Source: Triangularia verruculosa
Taxonomy: Eukaryota; Ascomycota; Sordariomycetes; Sordariales; Podosporaceae
Assembly: GCA_033296885.1 (NCBI GenBank)
Contig: MU863898.1
Coordinates: 186,001 to 250,000 of the forward strand
Length of the DNA: 64,000 nt
Direction: 5' to 3'
Numbering within the stretch: the stretch's first letter is position 1; each line of letters opens with the position of its first letter. This document shows positions 8,229 through 20,915 of this stretch, in pieces. Under the pieces are notes generated by a model that saw nothing but the letters and a program-made list of their open reading frames with translations, searched no databases and was not told the DNA's origin. A program made the position numbers and the translations under genes.

Positions 8229-11200
8229 CCAATTTGAACCTAGACAAGGGCCTGGAAAATGCGATAGCACTCGGAATTTTGATGATGGCGGAGATATCTA
8301 GTTAAGTGACAGGGCAGAGCTGATTTGCTGGTTACCTATGTTGTTGTGTTCTGGTGTAGGTAGTGTGGTTTAAGTGAAGTTTGTTTTCTTCAACTTCCTG
8401 CAAGCGTTCTAGTGACATGGGTGGTCAGGGGTATGTAAACAAATGACCCCTGAGCCCCTGAACCCCTGAGTGCCAAGCATGCATCCCTCCTAGCCTTGTT
8501 ACCTCTATGCTTTACATTTACACAGGTGGTCATCCTCATTAATTGTGCCCTTAGCTGTGTAGAGTGAAGGGTTTGCTGAGGTAGGTTTATTTTATTCAGT
8601 GACAACAAGTGTTGGCAAAATTCTGGCGATGAATACATGAAACAACCCGAAGTTGTAGCAATATGTCTAGTCTTATGCCATGTTGCTTTATCATGACAGC
8701 GTGGAGCACTTAGATGATCACCGTGAGTTGAACTGGGTGAATATGTGCCATCGAGAGCAAATGTCATTCAGTTTTCGGGCACAAGGTGCACCAAGCCTTG
8801 TAAGGTTTTCTGACCATTCCTGAGACTATCCTACACCATTAATACTATCGAAAGCGCTTCAATACTAGTCTTATCCGCTAAACTCTCGAGGTATTTTCAT
8901 TGCGTGGCCTCTTTTGGGGTTGACAAACTGCTTTTTCCAGCACTGCATCATACTACATAAACCCATAGCAACGATGCTCTCTTTCTGTCTCAAAAAGTGT
9001 TCCTTTATCATCACTGCTCATACCAGAGCCGCAGCTTTGACATGTGTCTCTCTTCGCCTTGCAGCAGCAGGGTTCTGTACGGCGTCGGAACCGACTCCGA
9101 TAACAATGCCAAGAACGGAGAGAGTAACATCGCTTGCCGGCGCCATAGGTCAGCCAAGTCATTGACTCGATGCAGGCCGAAGTTTGAGATTCAGGGAAAG
9201 GAAAAAATGAGGGAATTAGGGTGCAGCGGGGTTGGGCTTTGCGAAACTGTGAAATTATTAAGGTGGAAGGTATAGACACGAGTAACATCTCGCTGTGCCT
9301 ACCATGAAGCTTATGAGTCAGCGGCGGCGAAGGTGGTTTAGAAAACAGAGACCCCTGGTGCCTCAAGGAGGCCTAGCGCCTCGAGGGATGGGAGCAGAAG
9401 GAAGTTTTGAGTCAGAAGCAGGTGATGTCATGATGACGCAAATGCATTACGTTCAGACCCTCCAAATGATGGCATTCCATTATGGTAGATGGATCAAATG
9501 CGGCTCCCGAGGACCAGCATGTGACACTTCGCTGGGAAGGGGGTGACGCTAATTTGGGCTGTTGAGATCTGATAACAGCATGTAATCACATAAGGTAACC
9601 ATCACTTGCCCGACGCCTAAAGCCAGCATACACAGCACGTACAGGAGAGAGCGACAGGGGTGGGCTGCTCTGCATGGCGCCATTGTTGACAGGTCACGCT
9701 GAAGAGGCGGCTGATGCGGTTAGTAGGAACATTCTGCGGAAATAAATTGTATCTACGACCCGCATCGGTTTGGGGAAACACATGACAAGGTGGGCGGGCC
9801 TGTTGAAGTATTCCGGGAAACGTTGCTGTCAATATAACACAAGGCACCTCAGCTTGTCCATGACTGGTGGCTGCATGAGTTGGTGGTGGGACAGAACGGC
9901 AGGAATAACTGCCGTTGTTTGGAGTACTTCTGGGGAAGTGCGGGCCGGGTGAAAAGAGAGGGCCGCGTTGGGTTTGGCCAAGTGTGCACTGCCAACCTGT
10001 CTCCAGAGGTGCGGCGACACACAAGATGAAGAACGTTGATGCCCAAAGGTACCTACGCAAGTTGCTCCCACCGATAAGCGGCTTTCGGCAGCAGATTAGA
10101 TTGATTGCGTCATTGAGCATATTCTACGGATCCGACGACAGATCAGGGGCAAGCCCTCGGTAGGAAAAGGCAGGTTGGAGAGGGGGGAAGCTCAACGTGG
10201 CTGGAGATCGAGATTTTCAGTGTCTAGGGGCTCGACTCGCTCAAAAAGGGGCAATCAGAAGCTCAGAATTTGATCCCTGACTGCACCATGTCGGGTTTTG
10301 GTGGGGAGGACACCAACAAGAGGGGCCAGGATTGTGGGGTATCCCACCGTCGTCGTTGACTGGTCTCCCTCGTCATGCGGGCCAGGCCACATCGAGTTGG
10401 GTTTTGTTGGTTCCCACCAGCAGCCATTGCATTAGGCAGTTCTGCGTAACCCATGCTGGCATATCTTCCACTGACATATGCGGGTAATCCTCCCGGCGGC
10501 ATTAGCCTGGGAACATCTTGCTCCTGCACCTTCTGGCCGTGGTAGGGACGCCAAGAAGTGAGAACAAGGATCTTCCTTCGATGATTCTTGGTCGAAACAC
10601 GATCGACGGGATCTTTGGGCGCGTATTCCAAGCTTTTGAGGGCAAAATATTTGGTACAGTCACACAGTTACGGACCTTACCTGGCTCTATGTTGTGTGAT
10701 TACTGTTCCAGGAGATCATTCAGGGTGGAAGGGTTGAAGATCTGGAGGATGTACAACATGGCAGACGTGCTGGTCGGGTTAAGACGGGTGGAATCGCATG
10801 GCTTCGGAAGAAGAGATTAGAAAAGCAGGAGAATGACAGTGGTGTGTGGCTCTTTATAGGTTCGGGGTGAAGACCGGTCCGGTGGAGAGTCCCAAAAGGA
10901 GCCATATTCCACGCTATGCAATGCAACCATCTACGTCTCTCCAATCAGTATCCAAGAATATCTGCACCAGGTTGCCAGCAACATGCATCCTGCTGTTAGT
11001 TTTGGTTGGACAGCTCCATCCGGTGGGCACCACGCCACCACCAACCGAGCTGCTGGTTCAAGAGCCGTCCACGAAGCTGGGGGTCCCAGTCCAAGCTTGG
11101 TCTTCCGGTCCGGGTTGACGGAATTCCAGGGTCAGGTAGAACCGAGATGATGAGAACCCAAGAGGGACATCCGAGCTAATCGAGACTGCCGCATTTAACA

Positions 11201-11465
11201 ATGGGCACATGGGCCCTGGGTTCCACAAGAGTGCTGGCTTCGGGCTCTTGATGCCCTCTCCAGAGTGATGAGGTGGCAGCAGGAATCTGGTCTCACCCTG
11301 CTTAGAGCTGACAATAAATAAGACCCAGAGAGTCTGGTGTTCAAGATGGAACCGACATACTGCAACTTTTGACAAGCCACTCTCCACCTCCCTTGTATCA
11401 AGAAGACCCCTTATCACCTTACGCAACCACAATCAACAAGTTTAACAGACCGACACCGCCAAGAG
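8229..11465. other. Long intergenic region, no supported gene
   Basis: About 3.2 kb. Several open frames of 60-170 codons exist on both strands, but none has a recognisable domain, codon pattern or splice continuity. A minus-strand frame from ATG near 9154 begins like a hydrophobic N-terminus (MAPASDVTLSVLGIVIGVG) and stops after about 42 codons; it may be a gene relic. I found no tRNA or rRNA. Confidence 0.5.
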
Positions 11466-11522
11466 GTGAGTCATAGCTGAGGAGATCCTCACATTTACCC
11501 GCCGAAACTGACAGGAAGATAG
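11466..11522 (+). other. Probable 5'-UTR intron
   Basis: GTGAGT donor, CTGAC branch point (11508-11512 region), acceptor GATAG; 57 nt, upstream of the small two-exon gene. Confidence 0.5.
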
Positions 11523-11580
11523 TTTCTTACCATCGTCTCAGCCTCTGTAGACAGTTTCCAAACTTGACCATTTCTTCAAA

Positions 11581-11813
11581 ATGGCTGTAAGTGCATCATC
11601 TTCTCTGCGGCATAGCTGGTTTGCTAACTTTGTGCTCAGCCCGGAGATACTGTTCGAATTCGGGGCAACTCAGTCCTTTACAAGGTCATTGCAGTGAATG
11701 GATGCATGCTCACCATTCTCGTCATGAACCCTCAACCGGACGGCCAGTATCTCGACTTCAGCCCCACTTCTATACAGACCATAGACGAGTATCGAGTCGA
11801 AAAGGTGGAATGA
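11581..11813 (+). CDS. Small 59-aa protein with a two-codon first coding exon
   Basis: Exon 1 is only ATG GCT (11581-11586). An intron (11587-11639, 53 nt, donor GTAAGT, branch GCTAAC, acceptor CTCAG) separates it from exon 2 (11640-11813). The product begins MAPGDTVRIRGNSVLYKVIA and ends EYRVEKVE. The pattern of short hydrophobic beta-strands (DTVRIRG, VLYKVIAV, MLTILVM) suggests a single small beta-barrel of SH3/KOW/Tudor-like type, but I do not recognise the family. No signal peptide. All splice signals are strong and the probable 5'-UTR intron upstream supports a real transcription unit. Confidence 0.65.
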
Positions 11814-12886
11814 ATTCTGAGCGGGAGATTTTGGAGCTTTCTTTTTCATTTTTCTTCACTATCTGTTGGTCAGATATTTGCATTGGATACCCTCGTTTTA
11901 GACTAGTCAAACGGCATACGGACGGTTATTTGCTTTTTAGGGATATGTTTGCTAGACACGGGCATGCTTTTACTTTTATGTTTGCTCGCTGAGTTTGACC
12001 GCATCTCCCCATTTGATCGTGCATGATGGAAATTTGTCCACAGCCACCGTCAACAAGGATCGCAAATACGGACTAGAAACATGTTGTGTCATATGCCCGT
12101 ACAATGGTACATACATGTGCCTGTTACACCTTGTTCGCTGAAGGTGACCCCTATTCGGTCCGTCTCCACGGCAACCACCCCCTGGTCTGTCAGGATCCCC
12201 GTGACACAGCCAGAAGCAATGTATGCAATGTTGTGCAACGAAGGTTTTTTCTGGCTCTCTTTGGTAATACACGAGCTTCCCTACTCGCGAAGCTTGTGAC
12301 TAGGTACCTATCTTAACACGCCTCATGTACTAGGTAAGTTGATGTCGAGGGCAGCTGCCCATAGACTCAGGGGTAGGTACAAGTACAGTTTGTTAATTGG
12401 ATAAATCGAAAGATCCATCAATCCGGTACACCGATTTCCAGGCAGCAAGAGTCATGCAGTCACTACCCGGTACAATATCCCATAAGAATCCTCCACGAGA
12501 TTCTCCGCGACTCAGAGCAGAGCCGACACTTTTTGCGGGGTCAAAGTCTGGGGAAAGGTTCGTCCCGGATATTAAATCAACCCCCTTGACCATGCTGACC
12601 ACATGGAAAATCACACCCTCTCGCCCGACCTCATGCTTGGCGTACCCCTGGCAGCAGATCCCACATCTAGTTGGTCTCCATTCTGCCCGTTCCCATTCCT
12701 AAAACAACAACCATGATGGCCGTGGTGTGGGGCAGCACTCTATAACGGATAATATTCCTTGATTTTCCGAGTCCAACAACGAAGGAATCTGTCTCTTTTG
12801 AGAATCTTCAAAGACCGCAAAGACGGGGCTTCTTTACTCACTCTCATTCCACTCCGACATCTCGCAAGTCGGTCAGCACAGCCACC
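11814..12886. other. Intergenic region, promoter of the GH3 gene
   Basis: No gene supported. Contains TAGGTACCTA-type tracts (about 12301-12385) and several SYGGRG hexamers (for example near 12535, 12549 and 12726) that match the CreA/CRE1 consensus, though such short motifs occur often by chance. Confidence 0.5.
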
Positions 12887-15249
12887 ATGATTTCGCCCCC
12901 GATTCTGGGACTCTTGTCGTTGATCACACCGGTATGGGCGGGAATTCGATATCCAGACTGCGCGAGCGGTCCTTTGAGATCCAATCTCGTCTGTGATGCT
13001 ACAGCTCCACCGGATGCCCGAGCTTCGGCAGTGGTGGCTGCCATGAACAACAATGAGAAACTGGCTAATCTGATCAAGTAGGTAAGTGTGATCCTCCATG
13101 TAAGCAATGTAGCATATTGAGCTGACCCTCATCCCTCAGTAACGCACCTGGCGTCTCAAGACTGGGCCTGGCGGCATATCAGTGGTGGAACGAAGCGCTT
13201 CATGGGGTTGCTATCAACCGGGGCATTACCTGGGGCGACCAGTTCAGTGCTGCCATCCAATTCCCACAGGCCATCACGACTGGCGCTACCTTCAATGACC
13301 CTTTAATCGAACAGATGGGGACCATCATTGCCACCGAAGCCCGAGCGTTTGCCAACAACCAGCGCGCACATCTTGACTTTTGGACACCCAATGTGAATCC
13401 ATTCCGTGATCCACGTTGGGGAAGAGGACACGAAACGCCGGGGGAGGATGCATTCCGAAATAAGAAATGGGCAGAGGCGTTTGTCAAGGGCATGCAAGGA
13501 CCTGGCCCAACGCACCGTGTGATTGCCACATGCAAGCATTATGCGGCCTACGATCTGGAAAATACTGGCGGCACAACCAGGTTCAACTTCAACGCCAAAG
13601 TGTCCATGCAGGACTTGGTGGAATACTACATGCCACCGTTCCAGCAATGTGCACGGGACTCCAAGGTGGGATCCATCATGTGCGCCTACAATGCTGTCAA
13701 TGGAGTTCCGGCTTGCCTGGACCCGTATCTCATGGACACCATCCTGCGGAAACACTGGAACTGGACAGACGCAAACCAATATGTCGTCAGCGACTGTGAT
13801 GCTGTGTATTATGCTAGCAACGTCAGCGGTGGCCATCGTTACAAAAACATGAACTACAACGCCGCCATTGGTGCGTCGATCGAAGCTGGGTGTGATAACA
13901 TGTGCTGGGCAACAAGGGGCACTCAACCGAATCCGGCCAATGCATTCAACGCTCGAACATTCAGCCAGCAGGCGCTGGATAAAGCTCTGACCCGTCAGTT
14001 TGAAGGTCTCGTCAGGGCTGGCTACTTTGACGGGGCCAACAGTCAATACCGAAACCTTGGTGCAGCAGATGTCAACACCCAGGTCGCTCGTGATCTAGCC
14101 CTCAGAACGGCCGAAGAAGGCATTGTGCTCCTCAAGAACGACGATAACTACCTACCGATATCCCTCAACACCACGGGTCTCCAGGTCGCCATGGTCGGAT
14201 TCTGGGCCAACACAGCAGACAAAATGCTCGGTGGTTACAGCGGCACCCCTCCATTTCGCCATGACCCCGTCACCGCCGCTCGAGCCATGGGATTGACGGT
14301 CAATTACGTTAATGGACCTCTCAACCAAGGAGCAGGAGACATGAATGCTGCTGTTACCGCTGCTCAACGCTCCAGCGTCATCATCTTCTTTGGTGGCATC
14401 GACAACACAGTTGAGAAAGAAAGCGGTGACCGTAGCGGCATCGCCTGGCCATCTGGGCAGTTGTCCCTGCTTCAGCGTCTTGCCGACCTGGGAAAACCAG
14501 TGATCGTGGTTAGAATGGGCACCCATGTCGATGACACCCCTCTTCTCTCACTTCCAAACATCAAAGCCATTCTGTGGGCCGGTTATCCAGGGCAGTCAGG
14601 CGGCACAGCAGTCATGAACCTCATAACCGGGCTTGCCAGTCCAGCGGGCAGGTTACCCGCAACCGTTTACCCGAGTTCGTACACCTCTCAGGCCACTTAC
14701 ACCAACATGGCACTTCGTCCATCGGGGTCGTACCCGGGGAGGACCTACAAGTGGTATCCGAATGCCGTTTTCCCGTTCGGCCATGGCCTGCATTACACGA
14801 ACTTCAGTGTGGCAATCTCTCGAAGCTTTCCAAGAACATTTTCCATTGCTGAGCTCATCTCATCTTGCCAGCAAGGCAGTAAGGTGCGATATCTAGAACA
14901 ATGCCCCTTTGCTGCGGTGCCCATCACAGTAATGAATTCCGGACAAAGACAGTCCGATTATGTGGCCTTGGGCTTTTTGTCCGGGACGTATGGACCAACG
15001 CCCTACCCGATCAAGAGTCTGGCTACGTACAAGAGGCTTGGAGCTTTGAAACCCGGCGAGATGGAAACTGCCGAGTTGGAATGGAAGCTAGAGAGCCTGG
15101 CTAGAGTGGATAGCAGAGGCGATACGATTCTGTATCCCGGAACCTACACACTTGTGGTGGACACGCCATCTCCAGGGTTGGCAAACGTGACATTTGTCTT
15201 GGAAGGTGAACAGGTAGTATTGGACAGATGGCCTCAGCCGCCAGCCTAG
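12887..15249 (+). CDS. Secreted GH3 beta-xylosidase-like glycosidase
   Basis: Two exons, 12887-13077 and 13140-15249 (766 aa). The 62-nt intron uses donor GTAGGT, branch GCTGAC and acceptor CTCAG; this choice removes the TAG at the exon edge and restores LINNAPGVSRLG, as in fungal beta-xylosidases. Signal peptide residues 1-18 (ending VWA). Family GH3 features: YQWWNEALHGVA, KHYAAYD, MCAYNAVNGVPAC and nucleophile D282 in VVSDCDAV. A C-terminal GH3 domain with FPFGHGLHYTNF and a fibronectin-III-like tail follow. Releases xylose from xylo-oligosaccharides outside the cell. Substrate preference within GH3 is inferred from overall similarity to the xylosidase subgroup. Confidence 0.92.
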
Positions 15250-15561
15250 CTGTATTATACAGGTTGAAAACCAGGAATTATCATCATCGAGTTAGCTTAA
15301 CACGGTGTGGACAGAAAAAGCGGCACTATTAAGCATAAATAAAGCCTTTGAATACCTTATAGTTGGAACGCCTTTCGGGGTTGCCGAGGTCCCTTTAAAG
15401 ATAAGGTAGGTAGTTAATAGGCCTTAAAAACTAGGTAAGTACCTAATAAGTATGTCCTTTTCATTGTATTAGAGGTGTGATTCTGAAATGCAGTGCCGTA
15501 TATTTGCCCACCATGTGCTCACTAACCCGGCATTGCTCAGGTGCATGCATTCAACTGATGC
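15250..15561. other. Convergent intergenic spacer
   Basis: AT-richer spacer between the convergent GH3 and SDR genes, with AGGTAGGTAG and TAGGTAAGTACCTA motifs at about 15405-15445. No gene seen. Confidence 0.6.
15338..15343 (+). terminator. AATAAA polyadenylation-like signal
   Basis: AATAAA about 90 bases after the stop of the GH3 xylosidase gene. Fungal 3' ends need not use this hexamer, so this is only a candidate. Confidence 0.35.
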
Positions 15562-16792
15562 TCATGCTCTTCTCTCTCCTTTCTTCCCAGACTGTTGAGT
15601 CTGAGACCCTAATATAGCCTTGACCCCGGCCAATTTGTCCAACTCTTCCACTGTTTCGGTCCACAGCCTTTCTTCAACCTTCTTTCCATCTTCAGTTTTC
15701 ATCATTTGGTGTCCTCTGGGACCATGTCAGTACATTGACAGTTGTCTTCACGGACAGCAAAGATGTGACTTACGCATCAACGTCCCAGTTCCTTACTAGC
15801 TCCCCATGACTCCCCTCCTTTTGTCCTTCAACAGCATCCACATATGCCCAGGCTCCTTGCGTCAGTGTTCTACCCGCAAAACGTCCCATGATATTGGCAA
15901 TCAGCCGTGCCGGAAAATACGGCATCAAATCCTGAAGTCCTGTGCTTTTGACCAATGCCGGATCTACCGCGTTGATGATGACCTCCTTGCTCGGCACCAC
16001 CCGCGCCAGTTGGCTCACCAGCATCATCCCTAATAGCTTTGACACCGAATACCTATCTGACCCATCTTGCAAAGTCCACTTCTTAGTCGCATCGCACTCA
16101 TCGAAGGACTTCAACAGCGGATTCGCATGTCTGTTGCTAAACTGCGAAATGAGCCCCATCGTTGACGAGACAACCGTCAGTCTAGCCACATTCTCATGAT
16201 TCCTCGTAGTCGACTTCAGGATCGGTAAAAGCAGTATCGACAACAAGGCAGTAGAGAGATAATTGACCTGAAAAACCTCCTCATGTCCATCTTCTGTCAA
16301 CGACCAGTCCGGCTTGATCAACCCGGCGTTCAAGATGGCGATATCCAACCTCTCCAGCTCTGCATTCGCCCTCTTGGCAAACGCAACCACAGACGAGAAC
16401 CTGGCCATGTCGATCTCCCACACGGTGATCTTCGCGCCGGGGAACTCAACCCTCAGGTCCAGTCTCGCTCTCTCCCCTTTCTCGACATTGCGCACTGCGA
16501 TGATAAGATGAGAGAGGCCATGCTGCAGCAAGACACGGGCAGTCGCGAGCCCGAGACCGGTGTTGCTCCCCGTGATCAAGGCTGTTTTCCCGACAAAAGA
16601 CGTCCCTTCTGGAGGGGGGACAGGCTTGACGAAAAACTGAGAAGTAATCAGCAAGGAGGTGAGCGAGTCGCTTTCAAAATGCGCGACGGTGGAGGGGCGG
16701 TTGTTCAAGTGGGTCAGGATTGCCAAGAAGGTGTTCCAGACGGCGAGGATGGCCAGGAGCGGGAACTCGAGGATGGTGGACAGGAACCCCAT
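15562..16792 (-). CDS. Short-chain dehydrogenase/reductase, membrane-anchored
   Basis: Two exons on the minus strand, 16792-15774 and 15715-15562 (390 aa). The 58-nt intron has donor GTAAGT, branch CTGAC and acceptor CCAG, and joins NWDVDA to GHQMMKTEDGKKVEERLW, matching the usual C-terminus of fungal retinol-dehydrogenase-like SDRs. Start is ATG 16792; the frame extends upstream but without another ATG. An N-terminal hydrophobic segment (about residues 4-26) suggests a membrane anchor. NAD(P)-binding TGSNTGLG is at 75-82, LNAG near 156-159, catalytic Ser in VVSST and YSVSK (Y248, K252). Substrate unknown. Confidence 0.9.
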
Positions 16793-17857
16793 TTTGGGCC
16801 AGGAATCAATCAGCAGAATTGCAATAAAGAGCAACCCAGCCAAAATGTTGGATAGGGCGATGTTAATAGAGATGAGAGCTTGAGGGATTCTTGAAGGGTT
16901 TCAGCTGAGGGGATGATGTGATTCTTGGCAGTTAGCAGATACCCTGTACTGAGCCAAGCCTGGGATTGGTCAGGAGGATGTCACAAAGAACTCGACCACC
17001 AAAAGCGTCGAGATATGTTCTTGTGTTTTTGGCGATGTGCTAGTAGCACGTGGAGGGAACACTTGCAATAAAATCTTGCCGTCTACGTTTGTTTTCTTTC
17101 TCCGTAGAACTTGAGGCTATTCCAAGGCCGACATGTTTGCTTGCCAGGGGGTTCCACATGTGATGCTTGGCGTGAGCACATGGCAACTAATACAAATAAA
17201 AAAAAGAAAAATTTGCATCTTCTTCTTCCTAGCAAATGTAAGGTGCCTTGCCCACTTATGGACACCTGGCATCCATGTTTTGTTGTCATGTGGCGTAGCG
17301 TTTGGTAACTCCAGTCAGGAGCACGAGTTTGAACGATTCAGCCGTTCAGCTGCCATTCCAAACCCTAACCCCATGCCCTGGCTCTCGTGCTAGTAGAGAA
17401 ATTCTTCAAGACGGATTTCCAATCTAGGTGCGAGATCCTGTTGTTCTTCTGATGGTACGATTTAAGTGTCTGGATGTTTTGATGATCGTTCTCGGCAGGA
17501 CCAGCACGTTTCATCAACGGCCGGTGGTCGGACCGACCCGTTTATAAGTCACGGAAATCACAGCCCTTCCACATTCTTTCTGTGCGGCGTTGAGTTGGGT
17601 TGCCCGTTGAAGGCCGCAGCCAGGCATGGTCACAAACCAGCCAACGCCGCACTCAGTTGACAATGACTCCCACGCCAGCCAATCATGGACGTTCCATTCT
17701 CACCTGGAACGCTCGACTTGACCATTGACCACGCAAGTCGGTCTGAACTGGTGGCCGACTGCCTGACCAAAATAATCAACAATTTGGTTTTATTCGACAT
17801 CCCCCCTCCGACTTTTCATACGGTAAAACTCACAACGCGATATGTGGTGACACCGTC
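16793..17857. other. Intergenic region
   Basis: Divergent promoter region of about 1.06 kb. A short poly-A-rich tract occurs near 17198-17212. No gene supported. Confidence 0.6.
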
Positions 17858-19603
17858 ATGAAAATGAACCACCAACAGCCACAGTGGCCTCAATCAGCAA
17901 CGGGTGAGCGGCCCCGTTTATCTTTGCACACGGCGTCGCCGACCGAGGACAACCTGCGACTGCCCCCATACCCCATCAATGAAGATGATGTCCGTTCACT
18001 CGTTGTATCAAAGCTGTGGGGTGAACAAAGACGCTACTCTGATTCCTTCTCTCAGATGTCGAGCCAAGCTCTCTACCATGAATCACTTGACAAGTTCAAC
18101 CTCTCCCGCCGAACTGGTCTGAGCTTCTATGTGTCGGATTCTTTTGACTTTAAGGAGCCGACGAAACAGGAAGCTCAGTTCATCGATCTTGGAGGGAGCG
18201 TTACTCATCTTCCGTCTCCGCAACCGTCTCCGACCTGGAAGAAAGCCAAGCCAGCAAACTCGCCATCCCGGGCGGCCTTGACGTACACACCCGCCAGCGC
18301 CAAAACACCCATTGTTACCGGATCAGAATCCCCGTCCGGAAGCAAACAACCTGAAGAGAAGGCAGATGCTTTTATGGCATGGAAGGAATTCGCTCCAGCC
18401 ACTCTACCACGCCGATCCTCCTCCCTCCAGTCTCAAAGAGAACAGGTGCTTGACGCGGTTTCTGGCCTCGGCTTCAAAGGACCCGTGAAAGGTCTCGGGA
18501 AGTTGTCAAAACCGGTCTTGAACAAGTACTACCGTACAAAACAAGCCCTTGCAGAGTTTATGACGAAGGAAGATCGTGTGCTACTCCGCCCGCTATCGTC
18601 CCCAGAGGTCGGGCAGAGAGAGTTGGAGCGCTTAGAAAGTGAGCTGTTTGACACGTCGAAGTACTTGGGCAACACGAACTACATGACAGTACTCACCTGG
18701 TCAGACGACAACCCTTGGGGGACCGCCACACTGTTTCGGGTGGATTTCCCGTCAACTCTAGTCGACCAAGAAGGGAGCTTACAATCACGGCGACGAAGAC
18801 CGACAAACCTCCAACTCAACAGCCATACGCCATTGGCCACGAAGATACGGCCAGTGGTGGCGATGGAGCACGTACCTCGCCAGGTTCTGGTGAACATGCG
18901 CATGGACACTGCCATTCGAAAACTCGTCTTGGTGCATGAGCCAGACAGGCAAAGATTCCGCTGGTTGGCCAAAGGCGAAATGGGTCACCCCTCTTATGCG
19001 TCCCTATATCGGCCTGATATGCCGCCGGCGCCTCTCCCAGCACCAAAGAGTCTGGATGAGCGCTTGGAAGATGATGAAGCCGCCATCCTTGGCCATCGCC
19101 CTTACCGCCGGCGATCCCGCCTGAGTCCAAACGATGCTTATCCAGACCGCGAAGAAATCACGGCTGATGGTATCGTCGCAACAACCCCTCAGTTTCTCGC
19201 TTTGTTACATTCGACCCAGTCTATCGTGGAAGTAATGTCGCCCTCAGCATCCTCCGATGCCGGAAGGGTCGAGACGACATCTGGTGAAACCTTCCGCAAG
19301 TGCTCGCTACTACAGCCGCCACAAGGAAAAAGACACACGGGACGGGATGTTCATGTGGTGGTGCTGTTGCCTTCTACCCGATCGGCCTGGGCAGAGGAAA
19401 GACTGTTTTGGACAGACGAGCAGGGTCAACTAGCGGAACTAAGGCAGAGGAGGTACAGATCCGTGATTGACAAGGAGCGGGACACGAGACGGCGGTATGC
19501 GAGTGAATCTGGAAGAAGGAGCAGAAGTCCAGACCTCGGGGGAATGCGAACCCCTCCGCTGAGTGCCACGCTGTATGCGAGGGATTCGGTGTGGTATCAA
19601 TGA
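17858..19603 (+). CDS. Unrecognised 581-aa protein
   Basis: Intronless frame starting ATGAAAATG, 581 aa. I do not recognise the family. The N-terminal third is polar and proline/serine-rich with an SPTWKKAKPANSPSRA low-complexity stretch. A more ordered central part (about 190-360) includes FKGPVKGLGKLSKPVLNKYY, LERLESELFDTSKYLG and TVLTWSDDNPWGTATLFRVD. The C-terminal part is rich in Arg/Ser/Pro with RS-like clusters. No signal peptide, membrane segment or enzyme motif is visible. The length of the frame and even codon use make it a credible gene; it is probably intracellular. Confidence 0.8.
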   Translation: MKMNHQQPQWPQSATGERPRLSLHTASPTEDNLRLPPYPINEDDVRSLVVSKLWGEQRRYSDSFSQMSSQALYHESLDKFNLSRRTGLSFYVSDSFDFKEPTKQEAQFIDLGGSVTHLPSPQPSPTWKKAKPANSPSRAALTYTPASAKTPIVTGSESPSGSKQPEEKADAFMAWKEFAPATLPRRSSSLQSQREQVLDAVSGLGFKGPVKGLGKLSKPVLNKYYRTKQALAEFMTKEDRVLLRPLSSPEVGQRELERLESELFDTSKYLGNTNYMTVLTWSDDNPWGTATLFRVDFPSTLVDQEGSLQSRRRRPTNLQLNSHTPLATKIRPVVAMEHVPRQVLVNMRMDTAIRKLVLVHEPDRQRFRWLAKGEMGHPSYASLYRPDMPPAPLPAPKSLDERLEDDEAAILGHRPYRRRSRLSPNDAYPDREEITADGIVATTPQFLALLHSTQSIVEVMSPSASSDAGRVETTSGETFRKCSLLQPPQGKRHTGRDVHVVVLLPSTRSAWAEERLFWTDEQGQLAELRQRRYRSVIDKERDTRRRYASESGRRSRSPDLGGMRTPPLSATLYARDSVWYQ

Positions 19604-20915
19604 AAGAGGGTGCGGAAGGGCGTTTTGTTATTGAGAACAGCATTCAGGTTCTCGTGATAGTAATACCTAGTGACCATCCCTAATATCGAGCGAGAGGTAG
19701 ATCGAAGCCTAGCTGTACCTTGGAGTTGCTGTAGCTGGCATACATACACTGACCCGCCGTGGTCAACATGAATGGCACTGCAAGTGAGAGTTATAAATCA
19801 TCACTAGAATAAAAGAGACCTATATGGTAACCATTCTTGATACTTTCAATGTTATTTCTATCTTTCACACTTTTTAGACTCCCTAGGCACCTACCTACCT
19901 ACCAAAGCGGGACCTGCGGCCTGCATGTTGTCAAAGTTGACGGTTGTTGTTGCACGCCAGTAATATTCGACTGTTTGAGCAACGTTAACATCAGCTTCAA
20001 CATCGACATCAGCTCGGTTTTGTATGGTGATTACTTCAGGTGGGTAGCTTCAAATTCATTTTACTACCTGTCTTATCAAAGCTTATGAATTATCGTCTAG
20101 AGCCTATTATACAACTTTTAAGGCCATAGGTATCTAGGTAAATTCCTTGCGTTACAAACTTTCCTGCCTAGGTAGAGAGTGGCTGATCATTGGGGTAAAT
20201 CCTGCTTGCGCGCATATTGATGGAGTGAACGCTGGTCGGAAGAGCGGCGATTCGAAGCCGGGACCGGTGGTGCGGTTCCCTAAGGCTCACCGGGCAGGCT
20301 GAAGAGGGTGGGAAGTTGATCTTTCAATATCTACCTGAGGCTTCAAAGATGTGAGTGACATGGTGACCAGTTACATCAAGGATAGTGTATGCTGACAGGG
20401 TGTGTTGTCAGGTTCGACAGCTCAACGGTAAGAAGATGCATGGCCCCCCGGTCTGGGATGGTCGCCGAATCGGGGCATATCATTTGAGATATGGCATTGA
20501 CCCGCTGTTGGACTTTGGGGCAGTTTGGGCATGGTTTCTTGCATTGTCGCCCAAAGTCTCATACCATACAGCATGCGAGGGTTTTCGTTCCAGGGCCTGT
20601 AATGGCCAAGGTACCTAGCGAGCATGCAGCCAAGAGATTTGCCGCCAGCTCAGGGGGTGCTGTAATATCATTGGTGCTACGGGTAGCCAATCCAATTTGC
20701 AGCAGCCGTTACATAGCAGGCAGCGCTTTGCTGCTGTTGGGAGCAAAACGTCGTCGATCAGTCTGTGTTCCACCCCCTGTCGTATACGGGGGGGGCAAAA
20801 TGCATGCGGCTGAACCAAAACATGATTCTATCCCTCTTAACCCCGGCCAAACCGCCATGGTGAACTTCCTCTTGTCCGTCGCTCGATCTCTCTTTTCCTT
20901 CCAAAGCAATGCACC
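19604..20915. other. Intergenic region
   Basis: About 1.3 kb, AT-richer in its left half (AATAAA-like run near 19806), with ACCTACCTACCTACC at about 19891-19905 and CTAGGTA motifs near 20135-20175. No supported gene or RNA. Confidence 0.55.

Noticed and set aside
8225..8250. GGTTCAAAT-like T-loop on the minus strand
   Set aside because: The flanking bases do not form a five-pair T-stem.
8953..9366. 137-codon minus-strand open frame
   Set aside because: Cys/Arg/Ser-rich composition with no domain and no splice continuity; an alternative short frame inside looks slightly more protein-like but stops after about 42 codons.
9303..9546. Plus-strand 80-codon frame starting MKLMSQRRRRWF
   Set aside because: No signal, domain or splice support; composition is that of random frame.
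9617..10120. Minus-strand 167-codon frame
   Set aside because: No recognisable protein features; overlaps equally long frames on the other strand.
20170..20290. Possible tRNA because of GATTCGAAGCC
   Set aside because: No acceptor-stem or anticodon-arm pairing could be built around the T-loop-like sequence.
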